NCBI GenBank assembly: GCA_002162095.1
Contig: CP021424.1
Span: forward strand, 1,178,001-1,242,000
Direction: 5' to 3'
DNA: 64,000 nt
From: Armatimonadetes bacterium Uphvl-Ar2
GTDB taxonomy: Bacteria; Armatimonadota; Fimbriimonadia; Fimbriimonadales; Fimbriimonadaceae
In this document: positions 40,535 to 51,683 of the stretch, one piece after another
Position numbering within the stretch: position 1 is the stretch's first letter
Layout of the letters: each line of letters opens with the position of its first letter
Translations under genes and position numbers: made by a program
The notes under the pieces: model-generated
Told to the model about the DNA's origin: nothing
The model's database searches: none
What the model saw: the letters and a program-made list of their open reading frames with translations, nothing else

Positions 40535-41596
40535 TTACATTCCCGCTTGGGCGAGTTTTTCGGCCTGTTCGGCCTGCACCAGCGCGTCAATCATTTTCTG
40601 AATGTCCCCATCCATAAAGAGCGGCAGGCTGTGGGTGGTGAACCCGATCCGGTGGTCGGTGATGCGGTCCTGCGGGAAGTTGTAGGTGCGGATTTTCTCG
40701 CTGCGGTCACCGCTCCCAATCTGCCCTTTGCGCAGTTCGCCGCGCTCCTTGGCCAGCCGCTCCTGTTCGGCTTCGTAGAGCTTGCTGCGCAGCACCGCCA
40801 TGGCCTTGAGCTTGTTTTGTTGTTGGCTGCGCTCGTCTTGGCACGTCACCACAATGCCGCTGGGGCGATGGACGATCCGGATGGCCGTTTCGTTCTTCTG
40901 CATGTGCTGACCACCGGCACTGGAGGACCGGAACGTGCTGACTTCGAGGTCTTTTTCGTTGATTTCGAGGTCGCGCTCCTCGGCTTCGGGCAAAACGGCC
41001 ACCGTGGCGGTGCTGGTGTGGATGCGGCCTTGGCTTTCGGTGGCGGGAACGCGTTGCACTCGGTGGACCCCGCTCTCGTGCTTGAGCTGGCTATACGCCC
41101 CGCGCCCATCAATGCTGAACACCACCCGGCTGACCCCGCCGATACCGGATTCTTCGTGCTCGATAATCTCTGTTTTCCAACGACGTCGCTCGGCGTACCG
41201 CACGTACATACGGAAGAGTTCATTGGCAAAGAGACCGGCCTCGTCGCCCCCGGCCGCGCTCCGCACTTCCACGATGACGTTCTTCTCGTCGTTCGGGTCG
41301 CGAGGGAGCAGGAGTACCTTGAGTTCTTGCTCTCCGGCTTCGATTTGGGCGCGCAGGGGCTCGATTTCGGCTTCTGCCATCTCCCGCATTTCGGGGTCGC
41401 TGAGCAGCTCTTGGGCTTCGGCGAGTTCCTGGCGGTGCCGCATGTAGGTGCGCACCACGGCCACCACGTCTTCCAGTTCGGCGCGGGCTCGCCCGAGTCT
41501 TTCGAGTTCCTTGGGTTGCTGCGCCACCTCGGGAGATTGAAGTTGGGATTCAATCTCCTCGAAGCGGTCCAGGATTTCTTGCAGTCGCTCGATCAT
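40535..41596 (-). CDS. prfA: Peptide chain release factor 1
   Basis: This 353-aa class I release factor recognises UAA/UAG. The PAT anticodon-like motif is in HRVQRVPATESQGRIH and the catalytic GGQ is in SSAGGQHMQKNETAIR. The N-terminal coiled coil is intact. The usual downstream partner, prmC, is not adjacent; an ARC ATPase follows instead. It lies 15 nt after alaS on the same strand. Confidence 0.97.
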   Translation of the reverse strand: MIERLQEILDRFEEIESQLQSPEVAQQPKELERLGRARAELEDVVAVVRTYMRHRQELAEAQELLSDPEMREMAEAEIEPLRAQIEAGEQELKVLLLPRDPNDEKNVIVEVRSAAGGDEAGLFANELFRMYVRYAERRRWKTEIIEHEESGIGGVSRVVFSIDGRGAYSQLKHESGVHRVQRVPATESQGRIHTSTATVAVLPEAEERDLEINEKDLEVSTFRSSSAGGQHMQKNETAIRIVHRPSGIVVTCQDERSQQQNKLKAMAVLRSKLYEAEQERLAKERGELRKGQIGSGDRSEKIRTYNFPQDRITDHRIGFTTHSLPLFMDGDIQKMIDALVQAEQAEKLAQAGM

Positions 41597-41611
41597 GCCG
41601 GGTTCCGTGCG

Positions 41612-44296
<2,685 letters not shown>

Positions 44297-44308
44297 ACCG
44301 AAGCCAAC

Positions 44309-44316
44309 AGGATACC
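44309..44316 (-). promoter_or_regulatory. putative -10 element GGTATCCT before alaS
   Basis: On the minus strand GGTATCCT ends 12 nt before the alaS ATG at 44296. The octamer is the same as at tRNA-Thr, rpsF and the SpoIIM-like gene. A very short or absent 5' leader would follow. Confidence 0.5.
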
Positions 44317-44388
44317 GGTGCGGCCTGCGGGTTCGGGGTCGGAGGGGCTTGGCTTCGCCACGCGGGCCGGGCCTGGTCGCGCGAAACT

Positions 44389-44396
44389 GGTAATTT
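44389..44396 (+). promoter_or_regulatory. GGTAATTT box 7 nt before the 44404 gene
   Basis: TAATTT ends 7 nt before the GTG at 44404, with no Shine-Dalgarno between, which fits a leaderless transcript. Confidence 0.4.
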
Positions 44397-44403
44397 TGAG
44401 GCC

Positions 44404-44739
44404 GTGAACACCTACGCGATTTGGGTTAACCTCGCCCCGGGCGCCAAAGACCTGGAACTGGTGGCGGCCGTGAACGCCTATCTCGGCGCATTGCAGCAAG
44501 AAGGCACGGTCGAATCGTGGAGTGTGCAGCGGCGGCAGTTTGGCTTTGGCCCGTCCGAGCTGGGCGAATTTATGATCCAGATTCGCACCCAGAACCTGAC
44601 GCAATTGGAGGCCGCTTTCACGCACGCGGCCCGGCGCAGCGGGGAGCTGGAGCGATTGCACATCGAGGTCTACTCGCGGGTGCAAGACTTCCGGAGCGGA
44701 CTTTATCGCGACTTCCCCGACGCGGTGCGCGTCTCGTAA
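44404..44739 (+). CDS. Small conserved-looking protein (ferredoxin-like fold suspected)
   Basis: This 111-aa soluble protein begins NTYAIWVNLAPGAKDLELVAAVNAYLGAL. The beta-alpha-beta-beta-alpha pattern suggests a dimeric alpha/beta-barrel or DUF6614-like domain, but I do not recognise it with certainty. GTG at 44404 is chosen because conserved-looking sequence begins there and a TAATTT box lies 7 nt upstream; the frame is open further upstream as an artefact. It is followed 9 nt later by the FAD oxidoreductase, so the two may act together. Confidence 0.7.
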   Translation: MNTYAIWVNLAPGAKDLELVAAVNAYLGALQQEGTVESWSVQRRQFGFGPSELGEFMIQIRTQNLTQLEAAFTHAARRSGELERLHIEVYSRVQDFRSGLYRDFPDAVRVS

Positions 44740-44748
44740 GGGCGGTTT

Positions 44749-46317
44749 ATGGCAACGATCCGGTGTGATGTACTGATTCTCGGCGGCGGGACCGGGGGCT
44801 GCGCGGCGGCGCAAGCACTGGCCGTGAGCGGGCTCCGAGTGGTGATAACCGAGCCCACGGACTGGATCGGCGGGCAGTTCACCAGCCAGATGGTGCCGAG
44901 CGACGAGCACCCCTGGATCGAGCGATTTGGTAGCAGCGAGCGGTTCCGTGCCTTCCGCCGCGCCATGCGCGATCACTACCGCATGCACGAGAACCTCACC
45001 CTGCCGGCCCGCCGCAAGCTCTACCTCAATCCCGGCAACGGATGGGTGAGCCGCATTTGTGTGGACCCCCGGGTGGCGCACCGCGTGCTAGAGGAATCGC
45101 TGGGCGCGACCCGCGCCACCGGACGCCTGCAAGTGCTGCTGAACACCGAACCGATTGCCGCCCAAGTGGACGGCGACCGGGTTGCAGTCGTCACCGTGCG
45201 CGACCACCAAACGGGCGACGAAACCGAGATCCTACCGACCTATATTCTCGAGGCCACGGAAGTGGGCGACCTCTATCCCCTGGCGGGCATTGAGTACAAG
45301 ATTGGAGCCGAAAGCCGCGCCGAAACCGATGAGCCTCATGCCCTCGATGGGGAGGCCGATCCGGGCCGGATTCAGTCGTTCACCTGGGTGTTTGCCATGA
45401 GTTTTGGGGGCGACCCCCACGCCGTCGCCGAGCCCCCCGCCGACTACGAGAAATGGCGACATTTTGCGCCGCCAGAGTGGCCGTATCCGCAGATTGGTTG
45501 GAACTACTACGACCGCCGGCACAAAACCACGCGCCCCTTTGGCATTGAAGGGGAATGGTCGCAAAACCTCTTCACTTACCGCCAGTGCGCGGACCCCGAA
45601 CACTTCACGGACGGGCGCTCCGCCGCCACGCTGGTGAACTGGCCGCAGAACGACTTCCAGGCCGGGGCCATCGTCGAGGTCACTGAAGAGGAGCGCCAAG
45701 CCCGGATGCACGATGCCCGGCAGCTCTCGCTTAGCCTCTTCCATTGGCTGCGCACCGAAGCCCCGCGCCCCGATGGCGGCGTGGGCTACCCCGACCTCCG
45801 GCTCGCCCCCGAGATCAGCGGCACTCCCGATGGCCTGGCCAAGGCCCCGTATCACCGCGAAGGGCGGCGGCTGAAGGCGAGGTTCACCATGCGAGAGCAG
45901 GATGTCTCGGAGGCCTGCAACCCGGGCCGCGACCGCGCCGTGGAGTACCCCGATGCCGTGGGCGTGGGCTGCTATGCCATTGACCTGCACCCCGCAGCCA
46001 ACGGCGAAATGGGCCTGGAGGCCCGCGCTTTGCCCTTCCAAATCCCCCTCGGGGCCTTGCTGCCCGAGCGGGTCACCAATGTGATTGCCGCCGGCAAGGG
46101 CATCGGCGTGACGCACATCACCAACGGTTGCACCCGCCTGCACCCGGTGGAGTGGGTGATTGGTGAAGCGGCTGGCCTCCTTGCGGGCTATTGCCTGAAG
46201 GAAGACAAGACCCCGCACCAAATTCACGAATCCGCTGAAGAAACCAAAGCTTTTCAGCAATTCCTCGAGAGTGAAGGCGTGGAAACCCAGTGGCCAACTT
46301 TACGCGCCATGTGGTAG
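44749..46317 (+). CDS. FAD-dependent oxidoreductase
   Basis: This 522-aa flavoprotein belongs to the FAD_oxidored (PF12831-like) family. The dinucleotide-binding motif LILGGGTGGCAAAQAL is at about 9-24, WIGGQFTSQ (about 39-47) follows, and a conserved C-terminal region contains VIAAGKGIGVTHITNGCTRLHP. No signal peptide or membrane segment is present. Members are often found with sugar-degrading genes or xanthan-lyase-like annotations, but the substrate is not known. Confidence 0.88.
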   Translation: MATIRCDVLILGGGTGGCAAAQALAVSGLRVVITEPTDWIGGQFTSQMVPSDEHPWIERFGSSERFRAFRRAMRDHYRMHENLTLPARRKLYLNPGNGWVSRICVDPRVAHRVLEESLGATRATGRLQVLLNTEPIAAQVDGDRVAVVTVRDHQTGDETEILPTYILEATEVGDLYPLAGIEYKIGAESRAETDEPHALDGEADPGRIQSFTWVFAMSFGGDPHAVAEPPADYEKWRHFAPPEWPYPQIGWNYYDRRHKTTRPFGIEGEWSQNLFTYRQCADPEHFTDGRSAATLVNWPQNDFQAGAIVEVTEEERQARMHDARQLSLSLFHWLRTEAPRPDGGVGYPDLRLAPEISGTPDGLAKAPYHREGRRLKARFTMREQDVSEACNPGRDRAVEYPDAVGVGCYAIDLHPAANGEMGLEARALPFQIPLGALLPERVTNVIAAGKGIGVTHITNGCTRLHPVEWVIGEAAGLLAGYCLKEDKTPHQIHESAEETKAFQQFLESEGVETQWPTLRAMW

Positions 46318-46341
46318 CACAGAGCTTGGCGTGGTGAACCC

Positions 46342-46944
46342 GTGACGAAGTGCCCCAACTGCGAAAAGACCATCCCCCACCACGTGGACCAGTGCATGTT
46401 TTGCGGTTGTGTGGTGCGTGCCACCCAGGGCTACGTGGAGAAGCGCACGAACGTGTGCCCAGGGTGTGAGATGATCCTGAAGGACACCACCGAAATCTGC
46501 CCCAGTTGCGGCACCAACGTGATGCACCTGGCCCGCAGCACCAAAGAGGTGATGGGGTTCAGTTACTCGGGCAAGGCTCCCCCGTTCGCGTGGCCGCTGT
46601 ACTACGTGATTAGCGGGTATTGGATTCTGGCGGGGATTGCTTCCATTGCCTTGCCGGCCTTGATGGGCGCGGGCGTCGGCGGTTCGTGTTGGGGCATCGT
46701 ACAGGCGCTGCTAGGGGTGGGGCTGCTTCTCAAAGTCAATCGGGTGCGGCGGATCGTCAACACCATCTGCTTCATCGGGCTTGCTTTTGGCCTGCTTATG
46801 ATCGGATTCAGCCTGTTTGCCCTGATTGTGGACGGCCAGTTTGGGTTCGCCGTGTTTGCCAATGGCCTGATGACAGTGGTTACCAACGGGCTGATGATTT
46901 GGGTGATTGGCCTGACACAAGATGCCTTTGACGACTTCGACTAG
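46342..46944 (+). CDS. Zinc-ribbon membrane protein
   Basis: This 200-aa protein has two N-terminal zinc ribbons with four CxxC pairs (CPNC and CMFC at about 4-21; CPGC and CPSC at about 39-56), then about four transmembrane helices (about 85-190) and the acidic end DAFDDFD. It is a cytoplasmic metal-binding head on a membrane anchor. The function is unknown. The start is a GTG at 46342. Confidence 0.75.
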   Translation: MTKCPNCEKTIPHHVDQCMFCGCVVRATQGYVEKRTNVCPGCEMILKDTTEICPSCGTNVMHLARSTKEVMGFSYSGKAPPFAWPLYYVISGYWILAGIASIALPALMGAGVGGSCWGIVQALLGVGLLLKVNRVRRIVNTICFIGLAFGLLMIGFSLFALIVDGQFGFAVFANGLMTVVTNGLMIWVIGLTQDAFDDFD

Positions 46945-46957
46945 CGCCAATTCCTGC

Positions 46958-46963
46958 TATCCT
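46958..46963 (+). promoter_or_regulatory. TATCCT box 8 nt before the CBS-DUF1385 gene
   Basis: TGCTATCCT resembles an extended -10 box and ends 8 nt before the GTG at 46972, which has no Shine-Dalgarno. It is a leaderless-start candidate and possibly the promoter of the secG run. Confidence 0.45.
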
Positions 46964-46971
46964 CAACCTCT

Positions 46972-48126
46972 GTGAACGCGAGGTTGACGCCCCGTTTGGA
47001 TCCCGTTACCGAGCCGCTCTACCGGCTGGCGGTGGCGGCGAGCGTCATTTCGCCCAATAACACCCTCCGCCTCGCCGCCGCGCGGCTCGCCGAAGAAGGC
47101 CTCGGGGCCATCCCCGTCAACCAGGACCACCAATACGTTGGCCTCATTACCGAGCGAGATTTAGCCCGGGCGCTGGCCAGCGGGGCCACCCCCGATGACA
47201 TCATCGAACCCTGGGTGCGCACCCAAGACCCCACGCTCTCCCCGGCCGAAACCGGCGCCGCCGCCCTGCGCACGATGGTGGAACACGAGCTGAGCGCCGT
47301 GGCCGTGGTGGGGCCAGATCGCCAGTTTGTTGGCCTCGTCACGCCTCGCCTGCTGGTCACACCCCTCGAGTTCGAAAACCGACCCCGCCAGGTAGGTGGC
47401 ATGGCCACCCCATTCGGGGTGTATCTCACCACCGGCGCGGCCAGCGGCGGGGTGCCGATGTGGGCCCTGATCGCCAGTGGGGCCTACCTCTTTGGGCTTT
47501 TCTTCGTGGGGGCGCACGTGGCGCTCTTCGCCTTCTTAGCCCTGCCGACGAAGGCGCAGATCCCCTGGATATACGACCTCATGTCGTTCGTCTTCTTCCT
47601 CTTGGCTCTGCGGCTTTCCCCACTCGCCAAGATTCACGCTGCCGAGCACATGACGGTGCACGCGATTGAGCAGAACGAGGCCATCACGCCCGAAGTCGTG
47701 GCCCGCATGCCGCGCGTCCACCCCCGGTGTGGCACTAACCTCGCCATTGGGGCTTCGCTGTTCTTGGGGGTTTTGAACTCGCCGTGGCCTGCCGAACAGG
47801 AGTTGCGCCTGCTCATTGCGGTGTTGGTGACGGTCACGCTCTTCCGGCCCCTGGGCTCGTTTGTGCAAATGTGGGGCACCACCGCCCCCGCCAAGGCCAA
47901 GCACATTGCGCTGGGCGTCGCCGCCGGCCGAGACCTGCTGCAGAAGTACGAGAATCAGTACATCCCGCCCGCCTCGGTGCCGCGTAAATTGCTTCATTCC
48001 GGCATCTTGCAAATCATGGTCGGGGCAACCCTCGCCCAGCTGGTGGCCCTGGCCGCGTATGAAGTCCTTCGGGTGCCCGCCACCCAGCGGGTAATCTCCG
48101 CTTTTCTCCTTCCTTTTGGACCATGA
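46972..48126 (+). CDS. CBS-domain pair fused to DUF1385 membrane protein
   Basis: This 384-aa protein starts with two CBS-like repeats (about 20-130: ISPNNTLRLAAARLAEEGLGAIPV, then ETGAAALRTMVEHELSAVAVV), followed by a DUF1385 region (about 135-384) with several membrane helices and the signature KIHAAEHMTVHAIEQ. CBS pairs usually bind adenine nucleotides and regulate an attached domain. DUF1385 proteins are normally stand-alone, so the fusion suggests a nucleotide-sensing switch on an uncharacterised membrane protein. secG overlaps its stop (ATGA). Confidence 0.82.
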   Translation: MNARLTPRLDPVTEPLYRLAVAASVISPNNTLRLAAARLAEEGLGAIPVNQDHQYVGLITERDLARALASGATPDDIIEPWVRTQDPTLSPAETGAAALRTMVEHELSAVAVVGPDRQFVGLVTPRLLVTPLEFENRPRQVGGMATPFGVYLTTGAASGGVPMWALIASGAYLFGLFFVGAHVALFAFLALPTKAQIPWIYDLMSFVFFLLALRLSPLAKIHAAEHMTVHAIEQNEAITPEVVARMPRVHPRCGTNLAIGASLFLGVLNSPWPAEQELRLLIAVLVTVTLFRPLGSFVQMWGTTAPAKAKHIALGVAAGRDLLQKYENQYIPPASVPRKLLHSGILQIMVGATLAQLVALAAYEVLRVPATQRVISAFLLPFGP

Positions 48127-48365
48127 ATCAAACTATCTACAACGTTCTCCTCGGCATCACCGGGCTGGTGGCGGTGCTCTTTATCCTGCTGGTGTTCGTC
48201 ACCGGTAAGGGCGACGCCATGTCCAGCGGGGGTGGAGGCGTGCGGACCACATTTAAGGGGAAAGCGAGCTTTGAAGACCAAATCTCCCGCTGGATCATGG
48301 GGTTGGGTCTCTCCTTTGTTGGCTTGACGATTCTGCTTGACGTCCTCGCCCAGCGCCTTAAGTAA
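48123..48365 (+). CDS. secG: Preprotein translocase subunit SecG
   Basis: This 80-aa protein has two membrane helices (about 6-28 and 57-76) separated by a Gly/Ser-rich loop, the SecG layout. It assists SecYEG-mediated protein export. The ATG overlaps the DUF1385 stop (ATGA). Confidence 0.88.
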   Translation: MNQTIYNVLLGITGLVAVLFILLVFVTGKGDAMSSGGGGVRTTFKGKASFEDQISRWIMGLGLSFVGLTILLDVLAQRLK

Positions 48366-49071
48366 CGGCTCGTTACGGATTCTTCATACAAACGACCTGC
48401 ACGGCCGTTTGACCGAAGCGCGTGCCCATGCCTTGCGCCCCTTGCGCGAGGCGGCCGACCTCTACTTTGATACCGGCGATCTCATCACCGCCGGCAACCT
48501 GGCCGTGCCTCTGCAGCGGGATGAAGCCTGGGCTCACTTGGCGGACTTGAACTGCAGCGCGAGCGTGATTGGCAACCGCGAGACACACGTTTTGCGGGCC
48601 GTTTTCAGCAAGAAACTTGAGGGCCACCAGCACCCGGTGCTGTGCGGCAACCTGGTGGACAAGGACGGCAGCGACTTCTTGCCCCGCACCCTGGTTTTCG
48701 AGACGGCAACGGGCCGCGTGGGCGTGGTGGCGGTGAGCGTGGCGATGGTGACCCGACGCATGAAGACGGCCCCGCTAAGCCACTTTCTGTGGGATCCGCC
48801 CCTGGAGACGGCCTTGCGCCTGGCCGAAGAGCTACGCCCTCAGGTGGACCACCTCTTTGCCCTCACCCACATCGGGTTGCGCCAAGATCGCGAGCTGGCG
48901 GCCACGGGGGTGTTTGACGTGATATTCGGAGGGCATTCACACGATGTGTTGATGACGCCAGAGCAGGTGGGGCGCACCTGGATCGCCCAAGGAGGCTCGC
49001 ACGCCCGCTTTGTAGGCGTTTACGAGTGGGACGGGGAAACGCTAGCCGGAGGACTACAACCGTGGCCTTAA
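48337..49071 (+). CDS. Metallophosphoesterase (5'-nucleotidase-like)
   Basis: This 244-aa protein is a calcineurin-like metallophosphoesterase, with metal ligands in RILHTNDLHG (about 14-23), FDTGDLIT, GNRE and HIG/GGHSHD. It lacks the C-terminal substrate-binding domain of full UshA-type 5'-nucleotidases and has no signal peptide. The only usable in-frame start is TTG at 48337, overlapping secG by 29 nt, without a Shine-Dalgarno; the start is therefore uncertain. Confidence 0.82.
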   Translation: MTSSPSALSNGSLRILHTNDLHGRLTEARAHALRPLREAADLYFDTGDLITAGNLAVPLQRDEAWAHLADLNCSASVIGNRETHVLRAVFSKKLEGHQHPVLCGNLVDKDGSDFLPRTLVFETATGRVGVVAVSVAMVTRRMKTAPLSHFLWDPPLETALRLAEELRPQVDHLFALTHIGLRQDRELAATGVFDVIFGGHSHDVLMTPEQVGRTWIAQGGSHARFVGVYEWDGETLAGGLQPWP

Positions 49072-49655
49072 CTCCCCTCGTGCAAGCCACGGGACTCGGC
49101 AAGGAGTTGGGAGGGCGGTGGCTCTTCCGGGGCGTGACGTTTGAACTCGGCGCGGGGGACGTGCTCCTGCTCATCGGCCCCAATGGGAGCGGCAAATCCA
49201 CCTTGCTGAAGGTGGTGAGCGGCCTGGTGGCGCCCACGCTGGGGAGCGTGACCCGCCCCGACCTCAACCGAGTGGGGTTCACCGCGCTCGATCAATCCCT
49301 TTACAGTGCCCTCACGCCCACGGAGCACTTGGAACTGGCCGCCCAACTGCGAGGCGTGGAGCCCGAAGCCGACATGTGGCTGCGGCGGATGCAACTGCTC
49401 CCCCAAGCCCGGCAAGCCACCGGCACCCTAAGCACCGGCCAGCGGGCGCGCCTGAAGCTGGCCCTAGCCCTGCAGGCCCGCCCCGACCTGCTGCTGATGG
49501 ACGAGCCCAGTGCCGCCCTGGATGATGCGGGCCGCGCCCTGTGGCAAGAAGCCCTGCAAGAGCACCGCCAGGCGGGGGCCACCATCATCGCGACCAACGA
49601 CAAGGAGGACCACCGGTTTGGCACCTGCGCCATCACGCTCGGCGAACCGAAGTGA
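49062..49655 (+). CDS. ccmA: ABC transporter ATP-binding protein (CcmA-like)
   Basis: This 197-aa ABC ATPase has Walker A GPNGSGKST (about 40-48), signature STGQRARL, and Walker B LLLMDEP. Its small size and pairing with a CcmB-like permease suggest the heme exporter of cytochrome c maturation system I. GTG at 49062 is preceded by GGAGG 9 nt upstream. It overlaps the phosphoesterase end by 10 nt. Walker and signature motifs are intact. Confidence 0.8.
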   Translation: MALTPLVQATGLGKELGGRWLFRGVTFELGAGDVLLLIGPNGSGKSTLLKVVSGLVAPTLGSVTRPDLNRVGFTALDQSLYSALTPTEHLELAAQLRGVEPEADMWLRRMQLLPQARQATGTLSTGQRARLKLALALQARPDLLLMDEPSAALDDAGRALWQEALQEHRQAGATIIATNDKEDHRFGTCAITLGEPK

Positions 49656-50310
49656 GCTCCGCGCCCTGTGGCGCAAGGAGTGGCAGAGCGAGTTGCGCTC
49701 CCGCAACGGGCTTCTGGCCGCCACGCTCTTTGGCTTTTTGGCCGTGGTGGCTCTCACCATGCCCGCCTCCACCGAGCGACTCACCCCGGCCGTGGCCAGC
49801 GCGCAACTAGCAGTGGTGGTGCTGTTCTCGGTGATGATTGCGGTGCCGCGCCTGTTCCTAACCGAAGACGAACAGGGCACCCTGGACACCCTCCGCCTGT
49901 GGGCCGACCCGGGGGCGATCTTTTTGGCCAAGGCCCTGATGGGGATGGTGCTGTGCATCGGCCAGGCCCTGCTGATGGGCGGGGCGTTCTTTATCCTGAC
50001 CAACGCCACGGTCACCCAGCCCCTTATTGCGCTGGCCGGCCTGGTGGCCTACGGCGCGGCCCTGGCGGCCACGGTAGGGATGGCCTCGGCGCTGGTGCCG
50101 GGGGCGCAAAACCGATGGCTCATCGCCCTGGTCATCTCCTTGCCTTTGTGCTTGCCCGTGGTGGTGTTCGGCACGGGGGTGATGGCGGCGGCCCTGGGCT
50201 CCCAAAAGGAGACCTCGGGCTGGCTCACCGTAGGCGTGCTCTTGGTCACTGCCGTGGCCACCCTGGTGCTCGGGGCGGTTTCCACCCGGGCGATTTGGCG
50301 GCTCCGCTAG
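49618..50310 (+). CDS. ccmB: CcmB-like heme exporter permease
   Basis: This 230-aa protein has about six membrane helices and the CcmB order: RALWRKEWQSELRSRNGL before the first helix, and FLTEDEQGTLDTLRLW in the middle. The open frame begins at 49510, but a TTG at 49618 is preceded by AAGGAGG (49602-49608) at a good distance, so I choose it; it overlaps ccmA by 38 nt. With CcmA it would form the heme-handling ABC unit. No CcmC, CcmE, CcmF or CcmH follows. Confidence 0.78.
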   Translation: MAPAPSRSANRSELRALWRKEWQSELRSRNGLLAATLFGFLAVVALTMPASTERLTPAVASAQLAVVVLFSVMIAVPRLFLTEDEQGTLDTLRLWADPGAIFLAKALMGMVLCIGQALLMGGAFFILTNATVTQPLIALAGLVAYGAALAATVGMASALVPGAQNRWLIALVISLPLCLPVVVFGTGVMAAALGSQKETSGWLTVGVLLVTAVATLVLGAVSTRAIWRLR

Positions 50311-50314
50311 TCCG

Positions 50315-51325
50315 CTACGCCAAGTGCGCGGCGGGGTGAACCTCGTTGGCGGGGTCCCATTGGCCACTGGCCAGGCCGTCCAGATTGCGGATCGTCGTCT
50401 CGGCAATGGCGGTTACGGCCTGCCGAGTGAAGAACCCCTGATGCCCGGTGATGAGCACTTGCGGGAAGGACATCAGCCGCACCAATTGGTCGTCCGTGAG
50501 AACCTTGTCACTGAGGTCGCGGAAGAACACACCCTCTTCCTCTTCGTAGACGTCCAGCCCTACCCCGCCGAGCCGTCCCGTTTTGAGGCACTTGATGAGG
50601 GCGCGGTGGTCAATCACTGCGCCCCGGCTCGTGTTGATGAGGAAGCTTCCGGCCGGCATCAAGTCCAGCTCGGCCTGGCCCACAAAATGGTGGGTGCTGG
50701 GCAGGAGCGGGCAGTGCAAGCTGACCACGAAGCTCTCGCGGAACAGCGTCTCCTTATCCACAAAGGTGATGGGGAGGGCGCGGGCTTCATCCGACGGCGC
50801 CGGGTCGTATCCGAGCACCCGGCAGCCAAATCCCAGCATGATGCGCGCGAAGGCGAGGCCGATGTGGCCAAGCCCAACGACGCCCACGGTTTGGCCGTGC
50901 AGATCTTGCCCCATAAGGCCCTCGATGGCGAAATTGAACTCACGGACGCGATTGTAGGCGCGGTGCACCCGGCGGTTGAGGGTGAGGAGAAGGGCGACCG
51001 CGTGCTCGGCCACGCTGTAGGGTGAATAGGCAGGCACCCGCAGCACCGGCAACTCCAGGCGAGCCGCCGCTTCCAGGTCCACATGGTTGAACCCGGCGCT
51101 GCGCAACACCAAGCCCCGGATGCCTTGCGCTTTCAGGGTTTCGAGCACGAGTGCAGACCCGGAATCCCCCACCACGAGGCAGGCCGCTTCGTGCCCGGCA
51201 GAAAGTCCCGCCGTCCGCTCGCTCAGGTTCTCCTGGATGAAAGTAAGTTCGTGGCCTGCGCCTATATTGGCCTCGCGCAAGGAGGACTCATCGAAGGAAC
51301 GTGTCCCGAAAACAACACACCGCAT
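50315..51325 (-). CDS. D-2-hydroxyacid dehydrogenase (D-lactate dehydrogenase-like)
   Basis: This 336-aa NAD-dependent enzyme has the Rossmann motif VGVVGLGHIGLAFA (about 147-160), the substrate/NAD-region NTSRGAVIDH (about 231-240) and the catalytic-His region TGHQGFFT (about 291-298). The strong match around GGVGLDVYEEEEGVFF is typical of fermentative D-lactate dehydrogenases (LdhA). It is divergent from the small 51400 gene; TACTAT 5 nt before the ATG may be part of its promoter. Confidence 0.88.
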   Translation of the reverse strand: MRCVVFGTRSFDESSLREANIGAGHELTFIQENLSERTAGLSAGHEAACLVVGDSGSALVLETLKAQGIRGLVLRSAGFNHVDLEAAARLELPVLRVPAYSPYSVAEHAVALLLTLNRRVHRAYNRVREFNFAIEGLMGQDLHGQTVGVVGLGHIGLAFARIMLGFGCRVLGYDPAPSDEARALPITFVDKETLFRESFVVSLHCPLLPSTHHFVGQAELDLMPAGSFLINTSRGAVIDHRALIKCLKTGRLGGVGLDVYEEEEGVFFRDLSDKVLTDDQLVRLMSFPQVLITGHQGFFTRQAVTAIAETTIRNLDGLASGQWDPANEVHPAAHLA

Positions 51326-51399
51326 GAAAATAGTATCTCACGATCTCCGTGCCGTGTGGAACATCTACTTTACTGAAGGGGGGATGGGGATGATGTACG

Positions 51400-51621
51400 A
51401 TGTTATCGAATGAGATCGAATGGGATTCACCCACATGGAAGAGGCTCGTGGCCGAAGCGAAGCGGAGTCACGAATCGGTGGAGGAAACCATCCGGCGGGT
51501 GGTGAGTGCGCACTTTGCGCACAGCTATGTGGCCACGCTGGTGGAGTTTCCGGGCCTCGGCGAGAGGTTAGGGGTGGTGAACGCTCCCAGCCCTAAAGCC
51601 GAGACCAAGGCCACCGAATAA
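51400..51621 (+). CDS. Small hypothetical protein (73 aa)
   Basis: The ORF encodes a charged, mostly helical protein with WKRLVAEAKRSHESVEETIRRVVSAHF in its first half, which could be a ribbon-helix-helix-like or coiled-coil element, and a disordered C-terminus. I do not recognise it. GGGGATG lies upstream as a possible ribosome-binding region. It ends at a strong bidirectional-looking hairpin. It may be a real small gene but the support is modest. Confidence 0.45.
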   Translation: MLSNEIEWDSPTWKRLVAEAKRSHESVEETIRRVVSAHFAHSYVATLVEFPGLGERLGVVNAPSPKAETKATE

Positions 51622-51627
51622 CAGAAC

Positions 51628-51660
51628 GCGCCCCGGGCAGCCACTGCTGCTCCGGGGCGC
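51628..51660. terminator. Hairpin terminator at the end of the rpsI operon
   Basis: GCGCCCCGG and CCGGGGCGC form a 9-bp stem, extended by GCAG/CTGC inside the loop. It lies 24 nt after the rpsI stop on the minus strand and 7 nt after the 51400 gene on the plus strand. The T-tract is weak on both sides, so it is probably a shared, bidirectional terminator. Confidence 0.6.
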
Positions 51661-51683
51661 TTGAACAAGACGAAAGGAGTTCC

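Noticed and set aside
49510-49617. Upstream start for the CcmB-like permease
   Set aside because: The extension would overlap ccmA by about 145 nt and is Arg/Pro/Thr-rich shadow sequence; TTG 49618 has a perfect Shine-Dalgarno.
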